Source: Aphanomyces cochlioides (Eukaryota > Oomycota > Saprolegniomycetes > Saprolegniales > Verrucalvaceae). From it: a DNA stretch of 64,000 nt. The notes below the pieces were generated by a model, which saw nothing but the letters and a program-made list of their open reading frames with translations, did not search any database and had not been told where the DNA came from. This document shows, piece by piece, positions 10,626 through 21,179 of the stretch. Every line of letters starts with the position of its first letter. Position 1 is the first letter of the stretch. The DNA lies in assembly GCA_019828595.1 (NCBI GenBank), contig JAHQRK010000003.1, forward strand, positions 3,162,001 to 3,226,000. The letters run 5' to 3'. The position numbers and the translations under genes are program-made.

Positions 10626-13008
10626 CGCAAGTTGAAAAATAAGCTCCCAGCGGACACGAGACCCCAACGAGGATCTTCTATGCGATACGGCAAGGCCAGC
10701 GTTTCCGAGACTGTGGGATGCTCCACTACGATGTCAACAACCTTGTCTTTGCGACTTTTTATGCAATGTTGAACGTCCAGTTGAAGCGTCCCACCGCGTC
10801 AAAACTCGAGTATGCCATCAATTCTTGGCACCGCTGCTTTAAAGTCACTCGAGTCGATGCTTTAGATAAGCAGCAAGAGGATAACTCTTATGGCGTATCT
10901 CGATGGAGGTTCACTGTGCCATAATAGCCTCGATACAACTAAGAATATATTGTCACAGTTTATTATATTACACAGTATTTTTAAATATTGTCACTACAAT
11001 GGAGAACACGATTGCACGTACAATTCAGAACTTTCGAAACTGTTGATCGCTCCGCCCGAGCTGAGAATAACTCTTACTTGATTACATAGCGTTTTTGTAC
11101 TCGCGAGGAGAGTTTATATCGTTTTGCATGCGAATCCTGCATGTAGTTGTCTCAATCTGCTGCACTCTCTTATACCGTGTACTTGAATATATATATTTTC
11201 ATAGTATATCATGTTTCAGAGTTAAGCTTGTTTCAAGTTGTGCTAAACACACCTCAAGTTTTATAGAGTTGCCGTGCGCTCTCCATTGAAAACGTGATAG
11301 AGATCGTGCAGTGAGCGCAGTCAACAAGCGACAAGACGGACGAGAACAATATCGAGACAAGCGCTCTTTCCCATTCCTTCTCAAGCAGCCCATAGACTTT
11401 ATCTGCTCTGCAAGTATATTGAATGGTTTCGGTCGACTTGAAATTTCCCATCGTCAAGATGGCGGGTGGAAAATTTCTCGTCGTCCACCGAACAGACAAT
11501 CGATGGATGACGCCGTTGGGAAAGAACGATGGGACGACCGCCAGATGGAGATGAACGGAGAGTTGTTTGCAGCATGTTCAAAGCATCAATCTCCTTCTCG
11601 CTTGTCGTTCCATGTTTCGAATGTCTCAAGAGGCGCAGAGTGAAATTTCGCCCTCCGTGAGGTCCTCGTTGATGTTTCCCCCTTCGAGATCGTTGGGTGC
11701 AGCGAACGCGAACGTGCGCTTCCAAACAACCGACAGCAAGCCAACGACAGTGCGATGTGACAGTGGATAGCACCTACTGTATCTTGATGTTGGACTTGGT
11801 GAGATCCCCGTCGAAATTTTCAAGATCTTGGCATCAGGTTGACTCGACCATCATCCACATGGATAGACGCCGGTGGATTCGATCCAAACGGCATGGCGAG
11901 GACCAAGCAGCAGCAACGGCTGGCCGTTGCAAGAGGGATGCCGTTCGTCCATGAATCGAGTCCCTGCCGTGGAGAGCATGATGGGCGCAACGTGATAGCT
12001 GGAATAAGAGAGAACGATTCATGGAAACATGGTCATCCATGCTGGGTGGAGTCATCTGGTTGAAATTCTTGACTCCTCAAGTTTTTATGGTACAATTGTC
12101 AGCAGCATCGAGTTGAACTTGCCTGTCCATGGCCAAGAGTCGGCTTCTCATGTACTTGTGCGATGATCGCATGTTCAAAGATGAGACGGCATCCGGCTTG
12201 GAATCGCGCATTGGATCTCACCATGGAGGACATGCGTCATCTCGCGCGGTGAAATGGACACAGAGCGTCGCTCTCTCTCTCGGGAGAAGGATTGAAACGT
12301 CCTGTGGATCGCGAGAAAGATAGAGCTCCGTCAAGATCTTGTCCGAGCGGTTCAAGCTTCGGTTGCAAGCAGAAAATTTCAAGATGGAACGAGTAGCTCC
12401 GGAGCGGTGGCTACCGATGGAGGACTTGCTGGACGTACGTACGTAAAGAGTACCCCATGGTGATCATGGCTTGATGCACGCTTTGAATTCCAGCTCTCCT
12501 CGACGGTCAAAGCGCAATGGGGCTGCCATGAGACGATTCTTTAACGTGCAGAAGGCATCGTCGTCTAGCCATGGCGAGAGTGGTGGTTCATGGTGAAAAT
12601 TTCAGACCATGAGCCGGCCAACGTTGTCATGGACGTTGATAGGTCCAATGCGACTGTGGAAGGTTGCAAAAACACACGAGAAGGCGCATGGACGAGTTAA
12701 CTAAACAACGACGACGACGGCTGCGGTTGTGTGCCTGTCCTCTCTCTTGGACCTTTGTTTGGCACGACCAATGTCCAGGCGGCGGCGTATTTGTCGGGCG
12801 GTCGTCATGCTTTGAATCTTTTCAACTTTTGACAATGTTCCGGTGCTCGAACAGCATCCAAGCAGATAAGACCGCCGCTTGGATATTTCAAAGCGTCAAG
12901 GCGCATGGAAGCCACGATCATTCTCGAGTTCAAAGTTAAAAGATGGGAGTTTGATGGACGCTCTCTGTCGAGCGTGGAGAGCTCGACTGTCGCTGGAGTC
13001 GATGGTGC
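10626..13008. other. Intergenic between PIG-L-type copies A and B, no gene recognised
   Basis: About 2.4 kb. It must hold the promoter of copy A (adjacent to 10625) and the 3' region of copy B. Several frames of 60-125 codons occur on both strands (for example 11399-11773 and 11626-11823), but they overlap, lack motifs and do not resemble each other or known families. An AT-rich stretch at 10930-11240 is the likely spacer. I cannot support a gene here. Confidence 0.5.
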
Positions 13009-14819
13009 TTAGCATGTTCCACCGGCGGTGGCGTTGATCGTGCGGCGGATATATGTTCGTCCAAGGTTGGCCGAGTGCTCGGTCCAGAAGAGCACCGATG
13101 CGTCGAACGCGTAGATCGCTTGGCTCAGTCGGAGCCACGCATAGCGCTGGAGTTTCTCCACGACGGGGGCGACGTTCACGACATCGTACCAGGTTTGGCA
13201 GTCGTAGAAGTACTTTTGCGGCACGCAGAGGTTCCACGTGGCGCTCTCGCTCACGATCTCCGAGACGAGCGCGCCGGTCGCCAAGTGCATGTCATGGTCG
13301 GGTTGCTCGCCGAGTGGATCCTGCGCGTTCATGTCGATGTTGGAGATGTTCTTGGCTTCCTATATATTATGCCCGCGAGCGTCGTCTTCAAGTCGTCGCG
13401 GTTCTTGTAGTAGTTGGTCGGGTCGTCCATGGGCGCGACGGGTCGTTCGTTGTTGACGAGTGCCATGAATCCACTCGCACAGTCGGCGCCGTATTCAGGC
13501 ACGCGCATAAAACGTCGGGAGATTCGCGACGGGGTTGGCGTCAAAGTCGGGCGTGACCCAGCCCGCGACGACCGCACTAGCGCGGGCTTGTGCTGGGCCG
13601 TACAAGTAGCACTTGCTGTTCTTGCGTGCGGCGACGCAGTTGGCGACGGCTTTGCATTGCGCAATGCAATCCTTGTCGCTCGACGCCTTGAGCGTCTCGA
13701 GGATGAAGCTGTCCGAGACCGTGTTGGACACCTTGACGGCGTCGCCGCTGCCTATAGCTGGCGTTCCTGCTCGTGAACTCATGGGCGAGGCAGATGCTCG
13801 CGTCGGCCAAGAAGGTGAAGAACGTCTGGTCGTGGGATTTCACGAGCGCCGCGCATTCCCCGACCGATGCCACGGACGTGAACGGCAGCACGAGCGATCC
13901 ATCCGAGAGCGGCGTGATGAGCATCTCGGGCTGGACGCCATGCTTGTGCTTGGCGAGCGAGATTTTGAGCGCCTTGACCAAAGCTTGGAGATCGTCTGGC
14001 GTCGATTCATACTGACTCGCGGGGATCCACTGCGAGCCCGCGACGGTCGTGAACGCGACAGGCACGACTCGGACGTCTGGCGAGTACGTGGCGTCGACGA
14101 ATGCGGCCGTCGCGCTGTTGCCGACGCTGGCGTTGATAAACGCCGCGGTGACGTTCCAAGCGGGGTTTTGGTTCGGCCGTGGCTTGTCGCCCGACGATTT
14201 GAGCGAGCAGCCATGGATGGACGCGACGTAGAGCTTGCACGCGGGACTGGTCTGGACTCGTCACGTTCGTGTAGACTTGGACGTCGCTGCCAGGATAGTC
14301 GACGTCTCTCTGGACAGGAGCGCACTGGAGCGACGGTCGCACGTAGGCAGCGCGGACATTCCAGCTTGGATCTTGATTCGGACGGCGGTCCGTTCCTCCC
14401 GACTTGAGCGTGCAGCCAAAGGCCGAGACGACGTCGAGCTTGCACGCTGGATTCGCGGCGCACTCGTCGCAGCACTCGCCGGGCGTCGTGATGTTGGGGT
14501 TCTTGGCGACGTCGTTGCCAAATTAGTCGACGTTGGTCTCCCACGGCAAGCACTGCGACGGTCTGGTCGTCGCGGCGCTCACGCCAGCCTTGGCAATGCG
14601 CGTGAGCTGGCCAAACTTGAGGTAGCACACGCCGTCGGCAACGGCAAAGCCCATGCAGAGAGGATTACTCTGGCATGGCGCACAGCAGTTCTCCGCGCTG
14701 TCCGCCGAGACAGAGTCAAGATCATTCGCGACAAAGTCCGTGTCGGGAAGAATCGCATTGCAGGACGCCCATACCGACCCAGTGACGGCCAGGAGGACGC
14801 TCACCCACACGAGATGCAT
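13009..14819 (-). pseudogene. PAN/PIG-L-type deacetylase pseudogene (copy B)
   Basis: Homologous over its length to copies A and C but broken. It starts with a good signal peptide (MHLVWVSVLLAVTGSVWASC, Met at 14819) and a PAN-like module (ENCCAPCQSNPLCMGFAV). Then a nonsense codon falls at 14523, where copy C reads NVDYFGNDV and this copy reads NVD-stop-FGNDV. Further fragments in changing frames follow: the ECCDEC/CKLDVV module, a stretch from 14065 (MPVAFTTVAGSQWIPASQYE), a piece ending near 13500, and the C-terminus 13332-13009 with AQDPLGEQPDHDMHLATGA. The segment equivalent to the catalytic AHQDDH motif is not present in an intact frame and appears deleted around 13500. A recent loss, since long stretches are still readable. 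Confidence 0.85.
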
Positions 14820-14897
14820 GGAGCAAAGTTGAAAATGTCGTCGTGAGGCTGGAGCGAGTCGTGTGTGACGCATTACACTGCTTTTGTCAGCGTCCAT

Positions 14898-16583
14898 GAG
14901 AGCATGGAACGCTCCTTACACAGAGCATGCGTGCTGCTTTCCGACGACAGTGGATGGATAATGATATTGTGTCGTCGGTGGCATCTGTTCGTACGAATTG
15001 CGACGCCGCCGTTGTTGCGAACTGGTGCGTTGGGTGCTGGAATACTTTGTCGTAGAGATTGGATGTCAAGCCACCACTCTCTGTGCTGCGTTAACTTACG
15101 GTCAGTGGTCCAACCTGCTGTCGTCGTGTCGTCCGCGATCTGTTTCCACTTTGATTGGCATCGCGCCTACGTCAAACGAAACTTTCTCCATCGACTGGCA
15201 TGGGTCTCCATGGACTTGGCTCTATCTCGATAGCTCGACTAAGCGACGGAATAGTTGCTTTTGAGGCCACGGGTGTTGCCCAAGCTGAATCGACCAGACA
15301 GGCGATCATCCATCACGAGTCAGGACAGCCTGTCATTGAGTCCTACTGATTTCCCTCCATTTTGACAATTCGATATCTTTAAACAATTTATAATTTTTGT
15401 GAAATAAATTGTTGCAGGTTTTTATGTTATTTCTTCGATTAGAAAGTACTGTATTACATAATAACTATGAAAATTTATATTTTTGCTGGTTTCCAAAATA
15501 GAGGGACATCATCAGTAGTAGAGTACCACATGTAGATTTATAAAATCTCAAGATTCACACTCTCAAATGTCTCTCTCTCTCAAGGATGTCGTTTTCTTTG
15601 GCATCCAAGGAATCGTTTGACTGAATGAGCAACGCAGAGAGAGATGGTGGCTTCAAAGCGCTCGTTGTCCTCTGCTGTCGCCTAAGAGTTTAGTTGGCGT
15701 GGTGGTTCTCGTGACAAGGAATTGAGGTCGAATACCTCAGTCGAATGACAACGTTGTGTATTGAATGTCTAGACCATCGCAAGTTGTACAGAGCGACGAT
15801 GGAATACCACACGGGATAAAGCAGCTTGAGCATATGAGGACTTGAAAACTCCACAATGGTAAAGATTCACGTCGGGGGGAAGTACAAGGGGCGAACACAA
15901 TACAACGTCCAGTTGAGTAAAACAAGCGAATGGATATGCAGCAGGTAACACTTGCCACTACCTCGATTCGGCTCAAGCAAGTGGTGGCGGAAGAACGCCG
16001 ATGGAACAATCGCCAACACATTCCAACTGCGGTCCATTCTTCTCACGGTACAGTCACCATGCCGGTCATCACTTTGGTCATATATTTCCTCGATAAATTA
16101 ATATTTTACAGTAGAGTCGAGTCGCGAGTAGTGAAAGGTACACTTTGGTCGGAAAATATTCACTTAGAGAGGTACTCATTTCCAAGTTAGATACTGATAT
16201 CTGTATGCTTTGGAGCAGAGTAGACTATATCATGTTTTAAAGGTATAAATTATCATGTTAGGACCTCCTACACAAACCACAGTGAACTTGACAACTTATA
16301 CAAAAATAATATCATATTTCAAGATATCAAGTTGTGGTCGTCACCTAACTGGAGGGATATCGTAAAACGATGTCAAAAGCGAAACAAGGCAATGACGATC
16401 ATGAAATTGACTATCGAATTGTTGGAGAGTTTCGGGACCTTGTCCAAGTGACTCTTCACTTCATTTATCCATGAGATATCAACAGGTCTGTCAGGAAAAC
16501 TCGCAATGATGTCGTTGGTTGCACACTGCGTAGTCGCGTAATCTCTTCCTTCTACAGGAGAGTCAATTAACTTTCCGAAGACA
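14898..16583. other. Intergenic, no gene recognised
   Basis: About 1.7 kb upstream of pseudogene copy B, becoming strongly AT-rich from 15360. Short frames on both strands show no motif. CT-repeat sequence occurs at about 15560-15590. Nothing further seen. Confidence 0.5.
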
Positions 16584-16585
16584 TA

Positions 16586-16831
16586 TTGTCATTTTCATCC
16601 AAATTTGTGGTTTTGACCAAAAAGCGAATTCGTTTTCAAATCGATTTCATCATACTGAAGTGGTGTGTGTCAGTGTGTGTTTTGCGTGAGTTAGGTGGCT
16701 GATCGATTCTGATTGGCTGACTAATTTTAAATATTAATTCTAGCCAATCAGAGAAGCCCGTTCGATTCGGAATCGATTCGAAATCTCGGTTGATTCAAAC
16801 CGTTCCTCACAATTTTGTATCAAAAGCACAA
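16586..16831. repeat. MITE copy 1, TA-flanked
   Basis: A 246-bp non-coding element flanked by TA on both sides (16584-16585, 16832-16833). Its ends form an imperfect inverted repeat: TTGTCATTTTCATCCAAATT against TTGTGCTTTTGATACAAAAT. Inside, TGATTGGCTGA and TAGCCAATCAGA form a second inverted pair. A near-identical copy lies at 38513-38747, and the sequence flanking the two copies is unrelated. TA duplication and TTGT termini suggest mobilisation by a Tc1/mariner-type transposase. It has no coding capacity. Confidence 0.8.
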
Positions 16832-16885
16832 TAATTGACTTGTAGAAAATCTCAACATGTCACGATTATTTGGATTCTCAAGGTA

Positions 16886-18741
16886 TTGTTGGGGCCCATT
16901 GGGATCCGGCACGGCCACTTTGAACTATATTATAAATACGATGCAAATCGAATTTCACAGAGATAAAACGATTGGCTAACAGATCTTAATTCACTCTGTA
17001 TTTAGCAACCTTTAAAATCAAATTTGCTTCAGAATTGACAGAACTATGGAGAAAAAACATGTCTTGTCGCCGACCGAGAAGCTGTTGGTGGTCAAGTGTC
17101 ACCAGTATTTCATGGCCAACAAGGAAGAAAAGAAGCCTGGCGTTCAGTCAAAAGTCAGGGACAGTGTCAGCGCTTGCCTGGGGTTTGCTAAATCAACTGT
17201 CGGGCTTGTTATAACTGAGTGGAAACGCAACAATGATCCATCCTTCAAGTCGAATCCCAGTGTTCGGGGTCATCATCCTCGCTCGGCTGCACACAAGTTC
17301 ACAACTGAGATTCGAGAAATGATAATGGCCGCAAATGACCAATGCCTGCCAGTTTCTGCAGGAATGTTGTGCACGGAACTCCATGAGCAATTCAATACTG
17401 TGGTCGCAAAACGGACGATGCGCAAAGTTCTCAACAGAATGGGCTTCAAATTTCAGAAAGGCCAGGCACGTTTCTTTCTCGCAGAGTCAGAGGCCAACGT
17501 TGCCTTCCGCGTCAAATACTTGCGAACAAAAACTGCAAACAGACTTGGTGAGTCGGCGTTGTTGGTGCCTGAAGTGTTTTTAGACGAATCATACTGTAAT
17601 CTCAACCACTCACCTGGCAAAACATGGGTTGATGAGTCGAAGCAGCGCAAGACGAAGAGTGGCAAGGGTCCCAGGATGTGCATTGTCGGGGCCGACATTG
17701 TCAAGTCCGATGTGCGCGGGACGATGACTGGTTCATGGGTTGATGGATCAGTGAGTATGTGGCCTTCCCAACGAAAACCAACACGCAAGCGCAGAAGAGA
17801 ACGAACGGCGGTTGTGGATGATGAAGATGATTATCATGGCAACTTCACAAGCACCATATTTGAGGATTGGTTTGGGAAGCTTTGTCAAAGACTTCGCGCT
17901 GATCACGGCTCTTGCAACATTCACATGGACGGAGCGAGTTATTCCAAGCGTGTGACCAATCCTTGTCCAAGAAGCAGCAGTCGTGTGGCCGAAATACAGG
18001 CATGGCTGGCGGAGAAACACATTGATTTTGACTCAAGGTTGAGGAAAGCCGAGCTGCTATCGCTGGTGAAGATGAACCGAGAAGGTCCCCAGTATGCTGC
18101 TCAGTTTATTGCTACGAAGTTTGGTCACACACTATACTTTACGCCTCCTTACCATCCGGAACTACAACCGATCGAAGTTGTCTGGGGTATCGTGAAGCAG
18201 AAGATGGCAATGCGCGTCTCGAAGTCAATGGATGAGATGCATGAGCGCTTGACGAAATACTTGAGCGAGGTAACGTCATCTCGATGGTTGGCAGCATTCA
18301 AGAAGGCTCAGTCTTTCGAAGATAAGTACATGGCTGTAGACGATGACACCGTACCGTTGGCTGGAAGTGAAGACGAGTCCGACAACGGCGGCGACGGCGA
18401 TGTCCAATTTTTGCTCGGAGAAGATTCTGGTGAAGAAAGCCAATAATAGGTTTAACTGTGAAATATTATATGTTATCCTTGGATAAACTGTATAATTTTA
18501 TATATCATATTTGCTTTTGTCCAATTAAAAGAGAGAGTTTTAAACCTAATCTCTGTCTCGCAACATTTCCATTTTGCATTAAATGAACGGTCATTTTGAC
18601 GATCAAGACATACACAAATCGAGTCGCAGTCACAGAAAAAGTTTTTGGAATTTATCTCTAGTTTTTTATGAAAAAGAATCATTGAAAATTGGTCGTTTTA
18701 TTGGCATTTTAGTCGTGCCTGATCTCAATGGACCCCGACAA
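16886..18741. mobile_element. IS630/Tc1/mariner-superfamily transposon with inverted repeats and TA duplication
   Basis: A 1856-bp element. The left end reads TTGTTGGGGCCCATTGGGAT, and the right end, read from the other strand at 18741, is TTGTCGGGGTCCATTGAGAT. Over 28 bases 24 agree. TA dinucleotides flank both ends (16884-16885, 18742-18743). A single uninterrupted transposase gene fills the interior. The left end is only 52 bp from MITE copy 1. No defect seen, so it is possibly active. Confidence 0.9.
17046..18446 (+). CDS. DDE transposase with long D-E spacing and an inserted SAP-like segment
   Basis: 466 residues from the ATG at 17046. N-terminal helix-turn-helix (STVGLVITEWKR). DDE catalytic core: VFLDESYCNLNH (first Asp), CNIHMDGASYSKR (second Asp) and YHPELQPIEVVWGIVKQKM (Glu). 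There are 81 residues between the second Asp and the Glu, far more than the 34-39 of ordinary Tc1/mariner enzymes. The extra segment contains VAEIQAWLAEKHIDF...LRKAELLSLV, which resembles a SAP-type DNA-binding helix pair. The spacing is close to that published for the DD82E (Sailor) group of the superfamily, named from memory and to be checked. The C-terminus is acidic. Intact and centred in its TIRs. Confidence 0.87.
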   Translation: MEKKHVLSPTEKLLVVKCHQYFMANKEEKKPGVQSKVRDSVSACLGFAKSTVGLVITEWKRNNDPSFKSNPSVRGHHPRSAAHKFTTEIREMIMAANDQCLPVSAGMLCTELHEQFNTVVAKRTMRKVLNRMGFKFQKGQARFFLAESEANVAFRVKYLRTKTANRLGESALLVPEVFLDESYCNLNHSPGKTWVDESKQRKTKSGKGPRMCIVGADIVKSDVRGTMTGSWVDGSVSMWPSQRKPTRKRRRERTAVVDDEDDYHGNFTSTIFEDWFGKLCQRLRADHGSCNIHMDGASYSKRVTNPCPRSSSRVAEIQAWLAEKHIDFDSRLRKAELLSLVKMNREGPQYAAQFIATKFGHTLYFTPPYHPELQPIEVVWGIVKQKMAMRVSKSMDEMHERLTKYLSEVTSSRWLAAFKKAQSFEDKYMAVDDDTVPLAGSEDESDNGGDGDVQFLLGEDSGEESQ

Positions 18742-18743
18742 TA

Positions 18744-19406
18744 GTAGACACAGAATACTCCACCAATACTCACATACTCGATACTTGTAAATTTATTTAT
18801 TACTAAAGGTATCAATTTTCATGCGTTCACCACTCGCCGACTCGACTGTACCATCAATATTCGTCCAAGACTCAGCCCCCGGCAGTATGGATGGATTTCA
18901 AAGCCCCCCCCCCGCGTGTCGAATGGAGCGTGCACGAGGTATGTAGATATGGTGGACACCCCCATCTGGGGGAGTGACTTCCCCCTCGAGGAGCTTGAAA
19001 AGAGGACAAGCCAATGGAAGAATGTCAAGAATGCAGCCCGAGGGGGGCGTGTTGTTAGGTTTTTAGATGGAGAGACAGGAAGCGACGAGTACGCTAGACT
19101 AGTGGCTGGATGGACGACTCAATGCCCGCTCCACAGCGCCGGCCGTCGTCAAGAAGGCTCACTCGGTTCACTCTGTGCAGAAAGTCGACTCAATCAGTGG
19201 TGGTGGCTCGATGGGACTCTCTTCCAAAGCATTCATGTTGCATGAGGGGGAAGACGTCCTCCATGAAGGAACCTCCTTCGATTTGCAGTCAATCCTTGCT
19301 CCTTTTCAGCGCCTAGTCAAAGCACCAACTACATGAAACAGGAAGCTGTCATGTTGAGGATTTACGAGCTAGTCAACGGCTAGGATAGCTCCAACAAGTT
19401 TGTGGC
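18744..19406. other. Intergenic, no gene recognised
   Basis: About 660 bp between the DDE transposon and the 3' end of PIG-L-type copy C. It contains a nine-to-ten-C run near 18905. No coding similarity seen. Confidence 0.45.
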
Positions 19407-21179
19407 TCATTCCCAAGACGAGTCAAAGACTGCGTCCTCTCGACAAGAGCCAACGCCGCCATTGATCTCGCGGCGAATGTACGTCCGGCCGAGGTTGATG
19501 GAATGCTCAGACCAGAAGAGAACTGTCGTGTCAAACGCGTGGATCGCTTGGCTCAGTCGCAGCCACGCATAGCGCTGGAGTGTCTCCACTTCGGGGATCA
19601 CATTCACGGCATTGAACCACGTTTGGTAGTCGTAGAAGTACTTTTGCGGCACGCAGATCTTCCACTTGGCGTCTTCATTCACAATGTCGTAGACCAAGGC
19701 GCCCGTCGCCAAGTGCATGTCGTGGTCTGGTTGTTCGCCGAGCGGATCTTGCGCGTTCATGTCAATTTTGGAGATGCCGTCGGCTTCCGTGGCGAAAATG
19801 CCAGCGAGCGTCGCCTTAAAGTCGTCGCGGTTCTGGTAGTAGTTGGCGGTGTCGTCCATGGGCGCGACGGGCTTTTGGTTGTTGACGAGCTGGATGAATC
19901 CACTCGCGCCGTCAGGTCCATATTCAGGCACGCGCATGAAGTAGTGGACGCAGTTTCCGATCGTCACGCGGGCAATCGTGTGGCCATTAATCGTCACAGA
20001 GTCGTAGATAGGATCCGAATCGAAGAGACCGACGTGGTCCACCCACGCTATCGTGGCTGCGAGCGTGCCGAGCTCCCGCGCTTGACGCCAGGAATCGCCA
20101 GAGCTTGCATCTCCCGCCGTCGTGTAGACAAAGACGACTTTGGTGTCAGAGTCGCTGATGCTCACGTGGTAGTTGTTGGACATGAACAGTTCATGGTCGT
20201 CTTCATGGGCGACGACGTAGAACGCCACTTTGGTCGCTTGTTGGGCTGCGAAAGTCGGCAAGTTGTCCACGGGATTGGCGTCAAAGTCGGACGTAACCCA
20301 GCCGGCGACGATGGAACTTGAGCGCGCTCGAATCGGAGCGTACAAGGTGCACTGGTCGGTGAGTTGCGCCGCGACGCAGTTGTCAAACGCTTTGCATTGA
20401 GCAACGCAGTCGTCGTCGTCGGAAGCGCTGGTCGTGCCGACGACAAAGTCATTGGGAAGAACAAGCGGCAGTGCGACGGTGTCGCCGCTCGCTGTGTCGA
20501 CGTACAAGTCGATGTCCGAGCTTTGGAATTGATGACCAAGGCACATGCCCGAGGTTGGGACGTACGTGAAGAACGTGTGGTCATGCGACTTGACCAGCGC
20601 GGCGCATTCCCCGACAGACTCGACGGACGAGAACGGCATGACGAGCGATCCATCCGACGCCGCTGTGATGATTTCCACAGGCTTGAAGCCGTGTTTGTTT
20701 GTCGCCATGGTCGCATTGACCGTCTTGATGAGCGCTTCCAGCTCGCTTTCGGTCGATTCCAAGTCTCCGCCGGGGTACCATTGAAAGTCGCTCGTCGTGG
20801 TGAAAGCAACAGGATTGACGCGGATATCAGGGGAGTACGCGTCGTCGTCCAAGCCGCTTCGTGTCGCCTCGAATGAGGACGTGCGAAAGGCGGCGCGGAC
20901 ATTCCACGAGAAATCTTGGTCTGGGCGGCGATTCGAAGCGGCAGATTTGAGCGAGCAGCCAAAGATCGAGACGACGTAGAGCTTGCAAGCAGGATTGGCC
21001 GCACAAGCGTCGCAGCACTCTTCTGGTGTCGTGATGGACGCAAACTTGGCGACGTCGTTGCCGAAATAGTCGACGTTTTCTTCCCATGGCAAACACTGCG
21101 ATGGCTTGACAGTAATGCCAACACCGCATGCAGCCAAGACGGGTCTGACGAGCGAAAGCAAAGCAAGCTTCTGGAGCAT
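19407..21179 (-). CDS. Secreted PAN/PIG-L-type deacetylase (copy C)
   Basis: Single exon, 590 residues from the Met at 21179, which opens a signal peptide (MLQKLALLSLVRPVLAACG). The open frame runs 66 codons further upstream with another Met at 21197. A PAN-like module (ECCDACAANPACKLYVV) lies near residues 50-85 and another (CVAQCKAFDNCVAAQL) near 270-300. The deacetylase half has VAHEDDHELFMSN, TKVVFVYTTAGDAS, and PDHDMHLATGALV as the second metal-ligand cluster. It lacks the first PAN-like module of copy A but is the closest intact relative of pseudogene B. Function by analogy: removal of acetyl from an extracellular amino-sugar substrate. The substrate is not known. Confidence 0.8.
   Translation of the reverse strand: MLQKLALLSLVRPVLAACGVGITVKPSQCLPWEENVDYFGNDVAKFASITTPEECCDACAANPACKLYVVSIFGCSLKSAASNRRPDQDFSWNVRAAFRTSSFEATRSGLDDDAYSPDIRVNPVAFTTTSDFQWYPGGDLESTESELEALIKTVNATMATNKHGFKPVEIITAASDGSLVMPFSSVESVGECAALVKSHDHTFFTYVPTSGMCLGHQFQSSDIDLYVDTASGDTVALPLVLPNDFVVGTTSASDDDDCVAQCKAFDNCVAAQLTDQCTLYAPIRARSSSIVAGWVTSDFDANPVDNLPTFAAQQATKVAFYVVAHEDDHELFMSNNYHVSISDSDTKVVFVYTTAGDASSGDSWRQARELGTLAATIAWVDHVGLFDSDPIYDSVTINGHTIARVTIGNCVHYFMRVPEYGPDGASGFIQLVNNQKPVAPMDDTANYYQNRDDFKATLAGIFATEADGISKIDMNAQDPLGEQPDHDMHLATGALVYDIVNEDAKWKICVPQKYFYDYQTWFNAVNVIPEVETLQRYAWLRLSQAIHAFDTTVLFWSEHSINLGRTYIRREINGGVGSCREDAVFDSSWE

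Noticed and set aside
8691..10772. Long plus-strand frames (8691-9509, 9567-10772) opposite the first PIG-L-type gene
   Set aside because: Antisense shadows of a GC-rich coding region. No motif, Arg/Val-rich composition and no homology to the neighbours. The minus-strand gene has a signal peptide and domain motifs.
13613..14407. Plus-strand frames over pseudogene copy B
   Set aside because: Shadow frames. The minus strand aligns with copies A and C over the same stretch.
19503..20876. Plus-strand frames over copy C (19503-20321, 20364-20876)
   Set aside because: Antisense shadows of an intact, recognisable gene.
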